From NCBI GenBank assembly GCA_000310025.1, contig FN648738.1:13844-59098 (forward strand): a DNA stretch of 45,255 nt, read 5' to 3'. Shown here piece after piece: positions 21,747 to 34,400 of the stretch; the stretch's first letter is position 1, and each line of letters begins with the position of its first letter. The DNA comes from Ectocarpus siliculosus (Eukaryota > Sar > Phaeophyceae > Ectocarpales > Ectocarpaceae). The notes below the pieces were generated by a model. The model was not told the DNA's origin and made no database searches. It saw nothing but the letters and a program-made list of their open reading frames with translations. Made by a program: the position numbers and the translations under genes.

Positions 21747-24700
21747 TCATGCGTAGAGCCCCTCGATGATGTCCGAGTACTTCTCGGAAGTCGGGCCTCG
21801 CCTTAGCTTGAGGGTCTCCGTCAACTCTCCTCCTGAAAAGACAAGCGAAATCGTGAATCGACAAAGAAGAGAGATCAACAACGAAACTGAGGAAGCAAGA
21901 CATCCAGTACGCGTAGGCCAAAATAGGTGACACTACAGTAGCACTGAATCCGTGTTAGTCACTCCTTGGGAAAGCTAATCCTGGTCTAAATGCCAAGCGA
22001 TAAGTCGCCCAGCATTGATCAGCGTAAGCGCAAAAAAGCGACCTCTCACGGGCGCATTGCATGGCCCGGTGGCTTCGAACACCGCACAACATGCATCATG
22101 AAAAAACCGCAGCAAGATGAACCAGGGGGTTGCACAGAAACCGTGGAAATGTGAACCGTTGAGCCATTCTGGCTGAAGCGAAGAAGGCTTCTATCTCTCC
22201 TCAACGCAGCAGAATGCGGCAAGCAGAGGATGCCCACATAAAAAAGGAAAGACAAGATAAAAGTAACGACTCGGAGGAATCAAAAGGATAGACTAGAGGA
22301 CACGTATCATAAACGGCCGTCACCAACGCTCTGCAGAACAGAGCGACTAGCTGTGAACGTGTATCCCTTCACCTTCTACGGAGAAGTCGTGGGGGAGGAA
22401 GGCCCACTTGGCCACCCTCTGCGCGTTGGACGTCGTGCGAGCGTTGCAAGCCTTCATGGCCTTGTTGATGTACTCAGTCCACTGGCAGAAACAGAAGAAC
22501 AACACGCGCAATAAAAACACGGGTTCTGTTTATCGTTTTCTCGATTCACCTGCCAAGGAACGACCCCTGTCTTTGATAACGCCGACGATGACGACGACGA
22601 CGACAAATTGACGTCATGCAATAGCGACAAGAGTTGGGCGTGGCTTCTATAGCGTATCTGATTATTTCGGTCTGTCCATCATCAGTAGTACTAACGGAGC
22701 ACTAGCACTGAAGCAACACGAAACATCCGCTTGTTCAACATCCGAGAAATCGAATGGTGCAACGACGTTGAGGCCAGGTACACAAACAACACATTTTGGT
22801 CCACGCCGTGGGGACAAAAAACCAGGAGCTTCTTGATGGGAGGAAATGTGAGAAGAATACGACAGGCGATCGGACACAGAGTCTGAGCATGATTGCACGG
22901 CAGCACATTCGGTAACATCACCGGCCAACGGACGGCACCGGTCGGTGTCCGATGCAGTTGAAACTGCTCTACGGCGCCTCAACGGCGGATCCAACAGTCT
23001 AAAAGTGCAGGTGTTGAGCTTTTCCGCTAGATGCGGGAATACTACAGACGAGCGAGCGTACACCCCGCCAAACTAATGAAGAAAACGGGATGTGTGGATG
23101 GATTTCCAATTCGTAACATGTATGCGGCAAGAACGCGCCATGATCGTGTTCGACGACGTCGAAGAAGTGGGTGTGCCGGAAATGATTTCAAACCATGTGT
23201 TTCGTCGGAAAGGGAAAAAATATCGACGACGCTGTGAAACAAACTAGCATGTTTGCACTGACATCTGGTCCGAAGCATCATCGTCACACCTTGGTGTCTG
23301 CCTTGGCCTCCTCGATGGTGGTGGCCGTGCTGCCGATCTTCTCGCACGCCGTCAAGCTGTCGCCGACCAGCCTGACGGTCGACGACCCACCGTTCTCGTC
23401 CTCTCGTTTCTGTTCCGAGAATTGCGGCGCATCGGCGTGCGTGTTACAAGAGAGAGAAGGTTTTGGTGGCACGAAAGAGCAAGTTAGTTTGGTGGTGAGA
23501 CCGTCGTTAAGTCAGCCAGAGGACTGCTCCAAGCTTGAACGTCGTGAGGTGGTGACCCAGACGACGATTGTTCTGCAGATCGCTTCACTTGCTATGCGAG
23601 TCACCCTGAAAAATCTACGTTTGGGGACGGGGGGGGGGGCGACGGCGGTGATTGGTCAACGGGGAAATATTCGATGAGGCTTTCGCTGCCAAGAAAAGCG
23701 GGACTTAGGAATTGCGTGGACCAAAATATAATTGGCAAATTGGATTACCCCTGGCTGGACCATGTGGCACACAAGCCGTGCGGCGCCCACACGCATCGCT
23801 CTTTGTCCGCTGCTGGGAAATAGCGGTAATGCAACGATTCCGTGAGCGTGTCAATTTTTCAAACGCTGGGTAGGTCGCTGTGGAGATTGCTTCCCAAAAT
23901 GTGCGACGTCGAAAACCAACGGCCGGTGATGTGCAGCGAGACACTCCAACAATAACATGCCTGAGGTTGAGGCGTGGACCGCTGGGAACACCTGCTGATA
24001 CTTAACTTCGTGTGTGTGCTCATACATATATTGCAGCTCCCGTGTGGTGCACATGGTCTATCGCTCGACCTGTTTGGTCACCACATCACCTCGTGGCAGC
24101 GCTTTCGACGCGTTTGGGTGTTGCTGGACCTCCATTATCATCGGTGTGTCGCAAAACTTCGACAAAACGACGCAAGCTTTATTTTTAGCCAAAACCCCCA
24201 AATATTTCCATCCAATTTGGGTGCTCGTTCTACGTGCAACCTTTAACGTTAAAATAATCCCCCTAGGGGGGGAGCTGTGGCCTTAGGCGCGGGACCCTGA
24301 GGTTGGGAATGGGTGTGTCGGTTGAGGGGGGGCTCTCTTGTCTCCCCTCTTGCTCAATTGCGATGATGACAGGGCTGGGACTACCTAGTGCTAGGCTTTT
24401 CTTGCGTTTCTCACCTCGGATCTGAGCGCGATGAGGATGGTGAGGAACTTCCTCTTGTCCCCGATGACCATGCAGTTGGCGATGCACGGAAGCTCGGCCT
24501 TGAACTCGCTCTGCCGCAAATAGCATTGCGGAGGGAAAGAAAGCAAAAGTAAAAGTAAAAACACAAACACGAGAACAGGGGAACTGTGTAAAGCACCAAG
24601 AGGCACCCAACGTAGGGATGGCTTAGAAAGATGCCGCATGCCTGAACAATGACGTTCGGATCGTTATCCTACGCGTGTTTGGGCTTTCTCTTCCCCATTT

Positions 24701-27700
24701 CATTGTTGCCTCTTTCTTTGGGGTTAGCTTGCACCACAGAACTTGGAAGGATGTGATGGATGAGGAGGTACAGAAAGCGTTTTACGAACCTGGGAGCTAA
24801 GCACTTCAGGCTCAATAAAATAGACAGACTTCCAATCTTCACCATCAGAACAGGTGCTCAGCCAAGACTCCTCCAGCCACCACATGACGGACAGCGTTGG
24901 TTCATAAAACGACGTACAGAACCAGAACCGCGTTGCCTACGCTATCGTATTCGAGCTGACCTCGATGAGTACCGGCGGTATGTTCTCCCCCCCGGCGGTG
25001 ATGATGAGCTCTTTGATGCGCCCCGTGATCCGCACGAAGCCGCTGCGAAAGCAACGGCACGAAAACAATGGAAGGTGCCGGAAAGAACAACGAATTACGC
25101 TCAGTACGCTCATTTCACCGACAATCGAAGCGGGCAGGGGAACCACAGGGAAGAAGGAGGCTTGCACTGCGTAGTAGGTGTAGTGGCCAAAGCCTTGTAA
25201 GACGAAAGGTTGGAGAACAAAGATATACACAACGCAGGAAGAGAATAAATACAATCGAACGGCGATTGAGAAGAAAACAGTGCACCATTCTCATTGGAAA
25301 AAACCTCGTTCGTTTCATCGTCCCATGCCCCAGCCTCCATCGTCGTCGAGCGTGGTGTCAGCTAGGCTCCGGGTCAACACGAATTGCAAGAGGGAAGAAC
25401 CAAGCCCATTAAAGCACAATCATTGAGCGTACCTGGGCCCTTCGATCCTGGGGTCTCCGTCCTCGTCGAACGTGGCTACATCTCCGCTGTGCATCCAGCC
25501 GTCCTCGTCGATCGTCTCCGCCGTCTTCTCGGGGTTGTGCATGTACCTTTTGCGGGTTGATTTAGGCAGAAAACGAAATGAAGACCAGTTAAGGTTGTGG
25601 ATGTACCTTTTTTGGGTTAACTTAGGCAGCAAACGAAATGAAGACCAGTTAAGGGTGTGCATGTACCTTTTTCGGGTTCACTTAGGCAGAAAATCGAAAG
25701 AAAGGCGAGCCATGGTTGTGCATGTACCTTTTGGGGGATAATTTAGGCCGAAAACCAATTGAAGGCCAGTTAGGTTGTGCATGTAACTGTTTTCGGTTAA
25801 CTTAGGCAGAAAAATTAAAGGAAGGCGACATAAGGTCGTGCATGTACCTTCCTAGGGGGGCTCGGCAACAAACGAGGAGGGCGAGACATGTTGTTCCTTT
25901 TGGGGGGGGGGCAAATGGAGGGCCAGAAAAGAGTCGAGGACCCAAAATGCCGTGGAATGTTTTTGTCCGAAAGGGACCAACAGACGCCCATGCACCTTTT
26001 TCGGGCAAAACATTGAGAGCACGCCGCAAAAACAACGAGATTGGAAGGAGAGAGGAAAGCACTCGCTGCTTGAGTAAGCACGACTTTTTTCAGTGTGCAG
26101 GCACAGCATGGTAGGCTCACTGTGTGGCGGGTTACAATGAAATCAATGGAGGAGATACTGACGCAGAACGGGACAATTTCTCGATACGTTTGAGGTGAAG
26201 GTCGCTGATGATGCAGAAATATCAAAGGTTAACGGAGGGCAAAACGAGGCATAATAAAACTGACCAGATGGATGGCGGGTGACAAATCGAAGTCACAATG
26301 CACGGTCGCAGAAGCCATTCCAGAGTGAACGAAATAAAAAAACGGCTTTGACGGGAAAGAGAGAGTGAATCCGTGATTGCGCCTCACCCCATGAATATGT
26401 TGCGGCCGCGATAGCAAAGCTCGCCCGTTCCCGGCTCGAGCTTAGACTCGGTCCCCTGAACAAAGAACGTTGCATACGGGGGACAAACAGGTGGACAAAG
26501 GGGGGGACAACTTCGCTCCAATACGTGACAGGCACCACTTGCCATCCGACACTCAATACTGTCCCGCTCTGACGCATCGCTCCCGCTGTCTTATCCAGCT
26601 GGAAACGAAAACGTGGAAGATGGAACCAAAACAAAATAATCCCCCCGCCGGCACGAGGCCAAACTAAGAAGACATGTCAAAAGCCGAGCGCAGGCGGGCA
26701 CTAACGCTTTTGAAGCACGGCCACTATTGTCTGCTGTTCTGTTTAAAAACCCAATGAGCAACATCACAGACACCTACTCCGTTGCTCTTTGGGTATCAGT
26801 AAGGATCTATATTTCACAACGCAATAGGGACGATGCAGAGTTGAATGTTCCACGTGTGTCATGCGATTTCACCGGGCTTAACCAGGGCGGTCGGCCTTAC
26901 GCGGGGATCACGACTGCAGTTGGGTGTTTGGTTTCGCTTGCAGGAGAGGACGTGTCCTGATTTCTCTGCACTTGGTTCCTCCCGTTTCCTAGGTCTGTCT
27001 GTCTACCCAGCCTGTCACCGCAGAGGTCCGCTTGAGGGGGTGGATACGCTAGGCAGGGGATGCCACAGTGCCCAGTTTGCTGACAACAGTTGTCGATGCA
27101 AAAAGACAACGACGATGACGATGACGACGACGACATCAACACCGCTACGACAGCGACTAAGAGCAACATCTACGACAACAATGGCCGCGACAACGGCGAC
27201 AGCAATAGCAACAGCAACGACATGGCTTACCAGCATTGGACGGCCGCACGAGCCCATCTTCCAAGCCTCCTTAGTGCTGACCGCCATCGGCCCGGTGCAC
27301 TCTGACTGGCCGAACACCTCCATGATATGGATGTTCAAGGAAGCGAAGTACTCCAAGGTCTGACCGGTTTCAGAGCACGCCAATATACAGCGAAGAAGCG
27401 CACGCCGTGGGATACAGCGGGCGACGATCCAAATCAGACAGCCAACGAGGTTGCACGCCGGGTTAGGTATGGCAGTAGTCTGGAAGCTGGCTGTTGTTGG
27501 TTATGGTCGTGGAGGGGAAGTTGTGCTGCAAGGTCAGGTTGGTTCAAGCAGGCAACACCGACAATCATAGCCCACAGGCTTCTAGTCTATTTTTTTCGAA
27601 TCCCGCTGTGCGTCCACGACACCAACCAGCTGTCAGAGGTAGGCCCAACCAGTTCTCCCTCACGGGCTCTTTCGTTTTCTCACCTCCTGTGCGATGGGTG

Positions 27701-28343
27701 CGGCGGTCGTGAAGCAAAGGTTTGCCTTGTCCAAGCCCAGCTTCTCTTTCACCTTGGAAAACACCAACTGGTGTGACATCGTTATCCACCGACACAGACA
27801 AGAATGGAGGCAAGAGATCAGGGAGCACACGGGGGAGTGAGCTTTTCGGTCTTAAAAAACATGCTATGCATATGATCTAGTCTATACAGAAACGCGGTAA
27901 TTTTCATCAGACCGCAGAATGTTTGAACTGTGTTGTCTCTTGGTACTGATGCTTGTTGGCTGCTTAAATCCTGGTAGGCCGCCGCGGGGTGGTTGTTGCT
28001 GGCTGAATCGGTCCAAAGCCCGCACTACGCAGATAGCCTATGCGCAAATTCCATCGGTTTTGGGACTCAGACTACGCGTTTTCGTAGTTGGTGGACGAAC
28101 CACCCGGGATCATACAGCGTTCGGTCTCTTCTGCCATGTCCGAACTCATGCGCTACACTGCCTTGGGCCAAGAAGTCGGCGCTGTATCGTGCCGCCTTCG
28201 TTTCGACGCGCAACTTACAAGTATCACCCTAGTCGCCCCGGTATTCCAGGGGTAAAGGACATGTAGAAATCCGATCAACACTTCCACCTCCACCACCTCC
28301 GAGCACCGACAGAAGTGAAGGAACAGAAACGACAACGACAATG

Positions 28344-28383
<40 letters not shown>

Positions 28384-28419
28384 CCAACAACAACAACAAC
28401 CAACAACAACAACAACAAC

Positions 28420-28460
<41 letters not shown>

Positions 28461-31400
28461 CCACCGCGTTGGCGATCTTGAAACCCCACGGAGTCCCCCC
28501 TCCCCCGCTGTACTCCTTCCGCCTTGCGTTGGCCAGGCCCTGGCAAGGACACACGGCGAACGAACGAAACTCAGGCTGAGGTGGTTAGCTCCGCAATGCG
28601 GCTGCAGTTTACCATTGTCTTCCGTGCTATAATAGTGGTTACGATTTCCACTAACGTGACCGTTGTGAGGGGAGCTGGCAGCTGTGCATATAGCACGCTA
28701 AAGAAAAAAGCAGTGCAACGGTAGGCCTGTTGCGTCAGGCTCGGCTGATTTAGGAGGGAAACCATTGGGGATGAAGGATTTTCCGACGGCGGGGTTGAGA
28801 AGCAGAGCCTGCAGCCGCTGCTGTAGACACGCGATGCGATCAAAGTTGCTGGCACGAAAGTAATCCGGAGGGGGCCAGAGGGGGGCATCAGAACACCGCT
28901 CGGTGTGGAATAGCTATCGTTACTAGGCGTTTACTTGATGTTTGCTGTAGATGATGTTGATTTTCAAACACCTACATGACGGAACGAATACCCAACTGCT
29001 TATAGGCGTTTGAAAATCTATATTACATTCATTTCGTTGTAGGCGATATACGGGTTTTCCAACACCTGCGTGGCGAAATCGATGCACAAGTGATTACAAT
29101 ATGGACCCAGACATCACTAGCAGTCTCTAGCAGAACGCACCCTTCCTTTAGACCAGGCTGAGAGCGCAGCCTTCGCGCCATGGATGGAGCGGCCGATTTC
29201 CTGCATCTTCTCATACATCTTCTCCCACACCTTTTTCGGGAGGACAACGTAATGAGGGTCATTCATTCGCATTGCAGGTAAGGGGGGTTTCCGCCTGCGC
29301 GGGGGGTTGGGGTAAGGGGGGGGGGGGGGGGGGGAACCCAAACCCGGGGTGGCGGAAACCTTAAAACCTTTAACCCCCCACCCCAAAAAACCGGGGGGGG
29401 AAACCCCGGGGTTTCCCCGGAACAGGGTCTCCCATTACCAAAGGGGAAAGGGCCGGGGGGGTTTCGGGAAGCCCAAGAAGGGGGGGCCGCCCCCCGGTAA
29501 AGGGGGTCGGGATCTTGGGGTTTATTTCTTGGGGAAGGGAGAAAACCGGGGAAGAAATAAATTTTTTTTCGGGGGCTTCCCCTCCCAAAACNNNNNNNNN
29601 NNNNNNNNNNNNNNNNNNNNNNNNNNNNNNNNNNNNNNNNNNNNNNNNNNNNNNNNNNNNNNNNNNNNNNNNNNNNNNNNNNNNNNNNNNNTAGGGGGGG
29701 GGGGGGGGGTACTCATAGCCGTGCATGCCGTAGTCGTTAGACCATTGACCTCGCATCCCTACAAAGCCGGGACGGAGCACGCCGGGTTCTCACCGGACCA
29801 GGCTCTCACATCACCAAGCGTGAAGGGCCGTGAGGCATTCGGCGAGTCGCATGAAGGGTGCGCTGCATCCTGCTAAGGGTGTTCGGCATCTTGTGCTTAC
29901 TTCCTTGCGTACGGATGACAGCTGCGTATGACTTAATTTATTTTCTGGTGCTTTCACTTCCAGATACAGTTGTAAGCACTGTGTAACTGCCTCGAGGATG
30001 CTTGACCATTTTAACACAACGTGGTGCGATCATCCCCCTTGCGCGGAGTGAGGGTTCTCGACCCCGCACAACATGATCTACTCGACCACCATTATGGTTA
30101 CCGCAAAAAAAAAGACGAAAGGCAAAAAAAAAGCGTTAACCTGGTTGCCGCCAAGCGGCGAAAACCCAACCCCGCTGGCAAACACCGGGGGGGGTGAGGG
30201 GGGGGGATATCGAAAACAATGTTCTTGTCGTTGTACTCTACATCTCTGTCCCTTTTACGAGCTCCACGAATTGTATTTTCTGTTCCGGAATCCCTCGCCG
30301 ACAGCAGTATGTATCCCACCGCTTCCTCTCCGATTGTAACGTTGTTCTTTCACCCGCTTCTCGCCGGTATCGTTAGTCAGTCATGGGTTCTACCGCCTCT
30401 TTTCATGTATCCACGTCCGTCGTAGGTCATCCTTCTAACCAACTAATCGGGTGAAAAAATATTTGTCGTTCCGCTCACGCTCGAAAACCAGGCGTCGTTG
30501 CGTTCCCAGCGCTATTAAAATAAAGCTTGTCATACCGACATTGTCGCGTTTTCGTTTCAATTGTTCCCGGTCAACCACGTCTCATTTCTGTTTCACATGC
30601 GCTGACCAATACCACTGCATCGCATTTTGGACCTCGTGACAAGCCGTAACCTCGGCGACAGAAAACGTCTACTCGAGTATTGCGCAACATTGTTGTACGA
30701 GCTTTCTCGCCAACGGCATCACGCTGTTATTGTTGTGCAAGCTTCTCAGTTGTAGCGCATCCAAACTTCTACAAAAAATAGCTTGTTGCCATGGTATCTT
30801 GCTGTCCTTCGGCACGCTCTCACCCTGGGCACCCCGACAAACGTCGTCGGGCGCACTTCCCTCAAGGTCTTGACCAAGGTCCCCTTCAAAGCATCGGGCT
30901 GGGCGAACCACACCGAGCTGGCAACTGCCATAGGCGCGTGCATATCCAACAGCTTTGTGTTGTTGTTGTTGTTGTTGTTGTTGGGGTAGCATTGAAGTCG
31001 CGCGGTGGTGGTGGTGGTGGTGGTGGTGGAAGTGGTAGTGATGGTGGAGGTGGGGGTGGGGGTGGGGGGTGCGAAAAGTTGTTCAATCAAACACGAACGG
31101 GCGGAGATCGCGACAACGAGCGCCGAAAGCATGGAGAATGGAGGTAAAGTGACGTCAGAGGAACAAACAACGTGGAAGAAGCGATGGAAGACATATGGCA
31201 GGCAACTCTGCCCTGGTTCTAGTTCTCACAAGAAGGCCTGTTGCTTGCTGCGAAGCACTGACGTCGGCCACGCGAGCGCATCGCTGACACATATGAGAGT
31301 ATGAATTTACCACAACGGGCGTTTGCGATACCCTCTTCGCACACACTCTGCATCCGCTAGCTGTTTGTGGTGCAAGCTGCACACTTCTATTTTCCCTAAA

Positions 31401-34400
31401 AACTTGACGCATCATGTTCCATGCTGGCGAAAAAAGGTTTCTTTAACTGACCTGGCCGGCGACGTGGCTGAGGGGGAGGTACGAGACGCCTCTCTCCGCG
31501 TGACTCCAGTTGAACGGTGCGCAGAGCGTCTTCCAGGGAAGTGGCACGCAGACAGGAAGCGGAGGCGTGAGAACGAGGGGGGGGGGGGTAATACAAAAAG
31601 CATATAGAGTGGGGAACAAAGGGACGCGTGTCAAATGCCGGCGTAGATGAGGGGGGCGGGGGGCGTGGAGAACAAGCGACAAGAAAAACTCGAAAGACAG
31701 TGTTGGCGTTCATGCGAAGTTTGGTATTGGGAATTTCAACTCTTGACGGAACAAGAAAAAACACCGAGAAGCATCGGGGCACGATTGCAGTGATGGAAGG
31801 GGGGATATTCGTTGTTGATATGTCGCAAGGTTCGCAAGGGTCGCTACTCCTCTCGGAAGCCTACCCGTCTAATCGAGTGACATTTAGTCGTAGATTTCGT
31901 AGATGTCTCGTCATGACCAACCGACAACCATCCCGTCAAGAGAGAGCGAACCAAGCCGCTACTACCACGGCGCAGATCTTCGATGATGTGGTCACTACAG
32001 TTTCAACCACCCCTACACTTCTTTTCGCCGCGGGAGGAGAGATTGCACCCGAGAAAAACAAAACCCGCACAACTGGACACATGTATGACCACCAATTCGG
32101 GGAACCAAAAACTACGACACAAGACAATTTGTCGTCACCTCCGCAGTCCAAGTCATGTTGTCGTGGCTGATCATGACCGCCTTGGGCTGACCGGTGGTCC
32201 CGCTGGTGTAGATGAGAGAGCAGCACTGGCCCGGCCTCTGCGCCTCGATGCGCTCCTCGATCTTAGTGTCTGGGATCTTACTCCCGAGCTGATGGGAGAC
32301 AAAATCATTGCGTAACACAAGGGACAAGGTTCGATCAACAAAGTCGCACTGATTTGCATAAGCGGACGACTGAGAAGAAATTGGGTGACACCCAGCAGAG
32401 GGTTTTCAAGGCAGGCGCTGCACTCGCGGGGAAAGGACTGGGGCGCCGGTGGTGTGCGCTGGCCACGGATTTCGATTATGTTGCTTCTTGTTTTCGATAA
32501 CTCCTGGGCACCTTAGGGAGGATCAGTAGTCCGAGACAACTTAACAGTTTGGCCCTATAGCTGGTGGGGCTAGGAAGGAGATACATTTCTTATACATAGT
32601 AGCAGAGACAACAAAGAAACGATACCACAAAGGGCTTGCGTCGCGCGGCAAACGTGTGTCGTACGGGTGAATATCTCTACATAGACCACAGAAAGTATGT
32701 CTCAAGCCGGTTCGAAAAATAAACACGAATCAATCAAAGTGGTTGACCCCACGAGCCGAGCAAAGTGTCGAAACACACGCAGAATCACACACAGCACCCG
32801 CCCCCCCCCCCCTCCCCTCTCTGTCGAGGCACCAACCGAACGAGAAAACGTTTTTCGCGCTTTTTTATTTTTTGTTCCCGAAGACCGACTTATATCTTCG
32901 TATTAGTTCATCCGGTGAACACAATCGGTGTCATACTATTAGCTCGCAAACTCACACGCACAGGAAGGTGTATCAAGAACCGTCGTATTTTTTATGTAGC
33001 AACGAGGGGTCAGTGTGGCGAGAACAACACCGCCTCTAAGGCCTTATTAGTGCAAGCACGATGTTTCGACCAAGGCTCAAAGAACAACGGAGATGAAGAA
33101 AGCGCGGTCAACATGAAGGGAAGGCCGGTGGTCACTCAAAAGTGAGCAAGAACTACGGCAAACCCCAAGCCGTCATCATTGCTTGAGGGGGAAGGCCCCA
33201 TTGGTAATGCAGGCACCGCTGTAGTAGTTGTTGTTGTTGTTGCTGCTGCTGCTGCTGCTGCAGTTGCTCAGGGTGGTTACTGCTACTTCCCGGGAGAGTG
33301 GTTATGCCCAGGCCAATGCTAACAGTCGCTCTAGTCTTCCTCCCGAAAGGAAAGGGGGTGGGGGGGGGTGGGGAACCAGGTAAGGTTTGCGATAAAAGTA
33401 CGGCGGTATGCTGTCACGTACGGGGTACCAACCTCCATGAACTGTTTCCACGTGTACACGGGGAAGCCGCACTCCGTCTCCTCCGGCACGTTGCCCCTGT
33501 ACATGACGATGGCCTTCACCGAGGTGAGGGTGGCCGCCAGCTTGACGAACTTGGCGAGCTGTGCCTCGTTCTCGACCACCACTACCTCCGCCTCGGAGTG
33601 GTTGGTGATGTACTGGCAAGCCTGTACCACCGGTTGGTTCGATTTGGTGTATGTACACAATCGAAGTTTAGTGCATCGCCATGAAAGAAGGGGGGTAAAC
33701 GTTTGTGTTCCGTGAAAGCATGCTTCCGTCTCGGAGTGGTTCGTGATGTACTGGCAAGCCTCTAACATTGGGTTAGTTCGGTTTGATAGGTTTATGTGCA
33801 TTCTGCCATGCATCAACAATGTAAGAAGGGTGTCAACATCTGATGTCGCCGTAAAAGAACGCCTTCGCATCAGAGCGGTTCGCAAAAAGTTGGATTTGAT
33901 GTTGCTTTCGTTCTATGGGAGAAGATACCGTCCTGGAACGCCTGGCGTAATGGATGGAGCGAGGAATACCCGCAGAAAAACGATCGTACGTGCAATACGA
34001 GGATGCCACCATGGCCAGTCGGTCGCTACGTAATCATCATCAACAACAACAACAACAAGGCGACAATTATGACCTTCTCGACAGCAATACCACAAGCGCT
34101 CTCGAGGACTCGGAACACCGCATCCGCGTGGGCCCCCCGGTGTGCCAGGCTCCCCAAAGCAACACGAAACCCTCAGGAGAGTACAACAGTGCTTCATACA
34201 AAGGAGGGACTGGGCCTTCGACGCTCAACCTCTAGACTTTTGGACGTACGCATGCTGCCCCCCCCCCAAAAAAATAAATAAATAAGAGTTGACAGCTGTA
34301 CGTGTCTAGGATTAGGGTTAAGGTTAGAGTCAGAGGTAGCGCTTCCAACGCAATGCTCACCTCCGGGAGGTTGGAGGTGTAGATGCCAGCAGCGATCCCT

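Noticed and set aside
28153..28554. Poly-Cys, poly-Val and poly-Leu minus-strand frames
   Set aside because: They come from reading through the CAA/CAG microsatellite after the exon 28465-28539; the donor at 28463-28464 ends the exon first.
29349..29876. Open frames across the N-gap
   Set aside because: They include undetermined bases and miscalled sequence, so any product is artificial.
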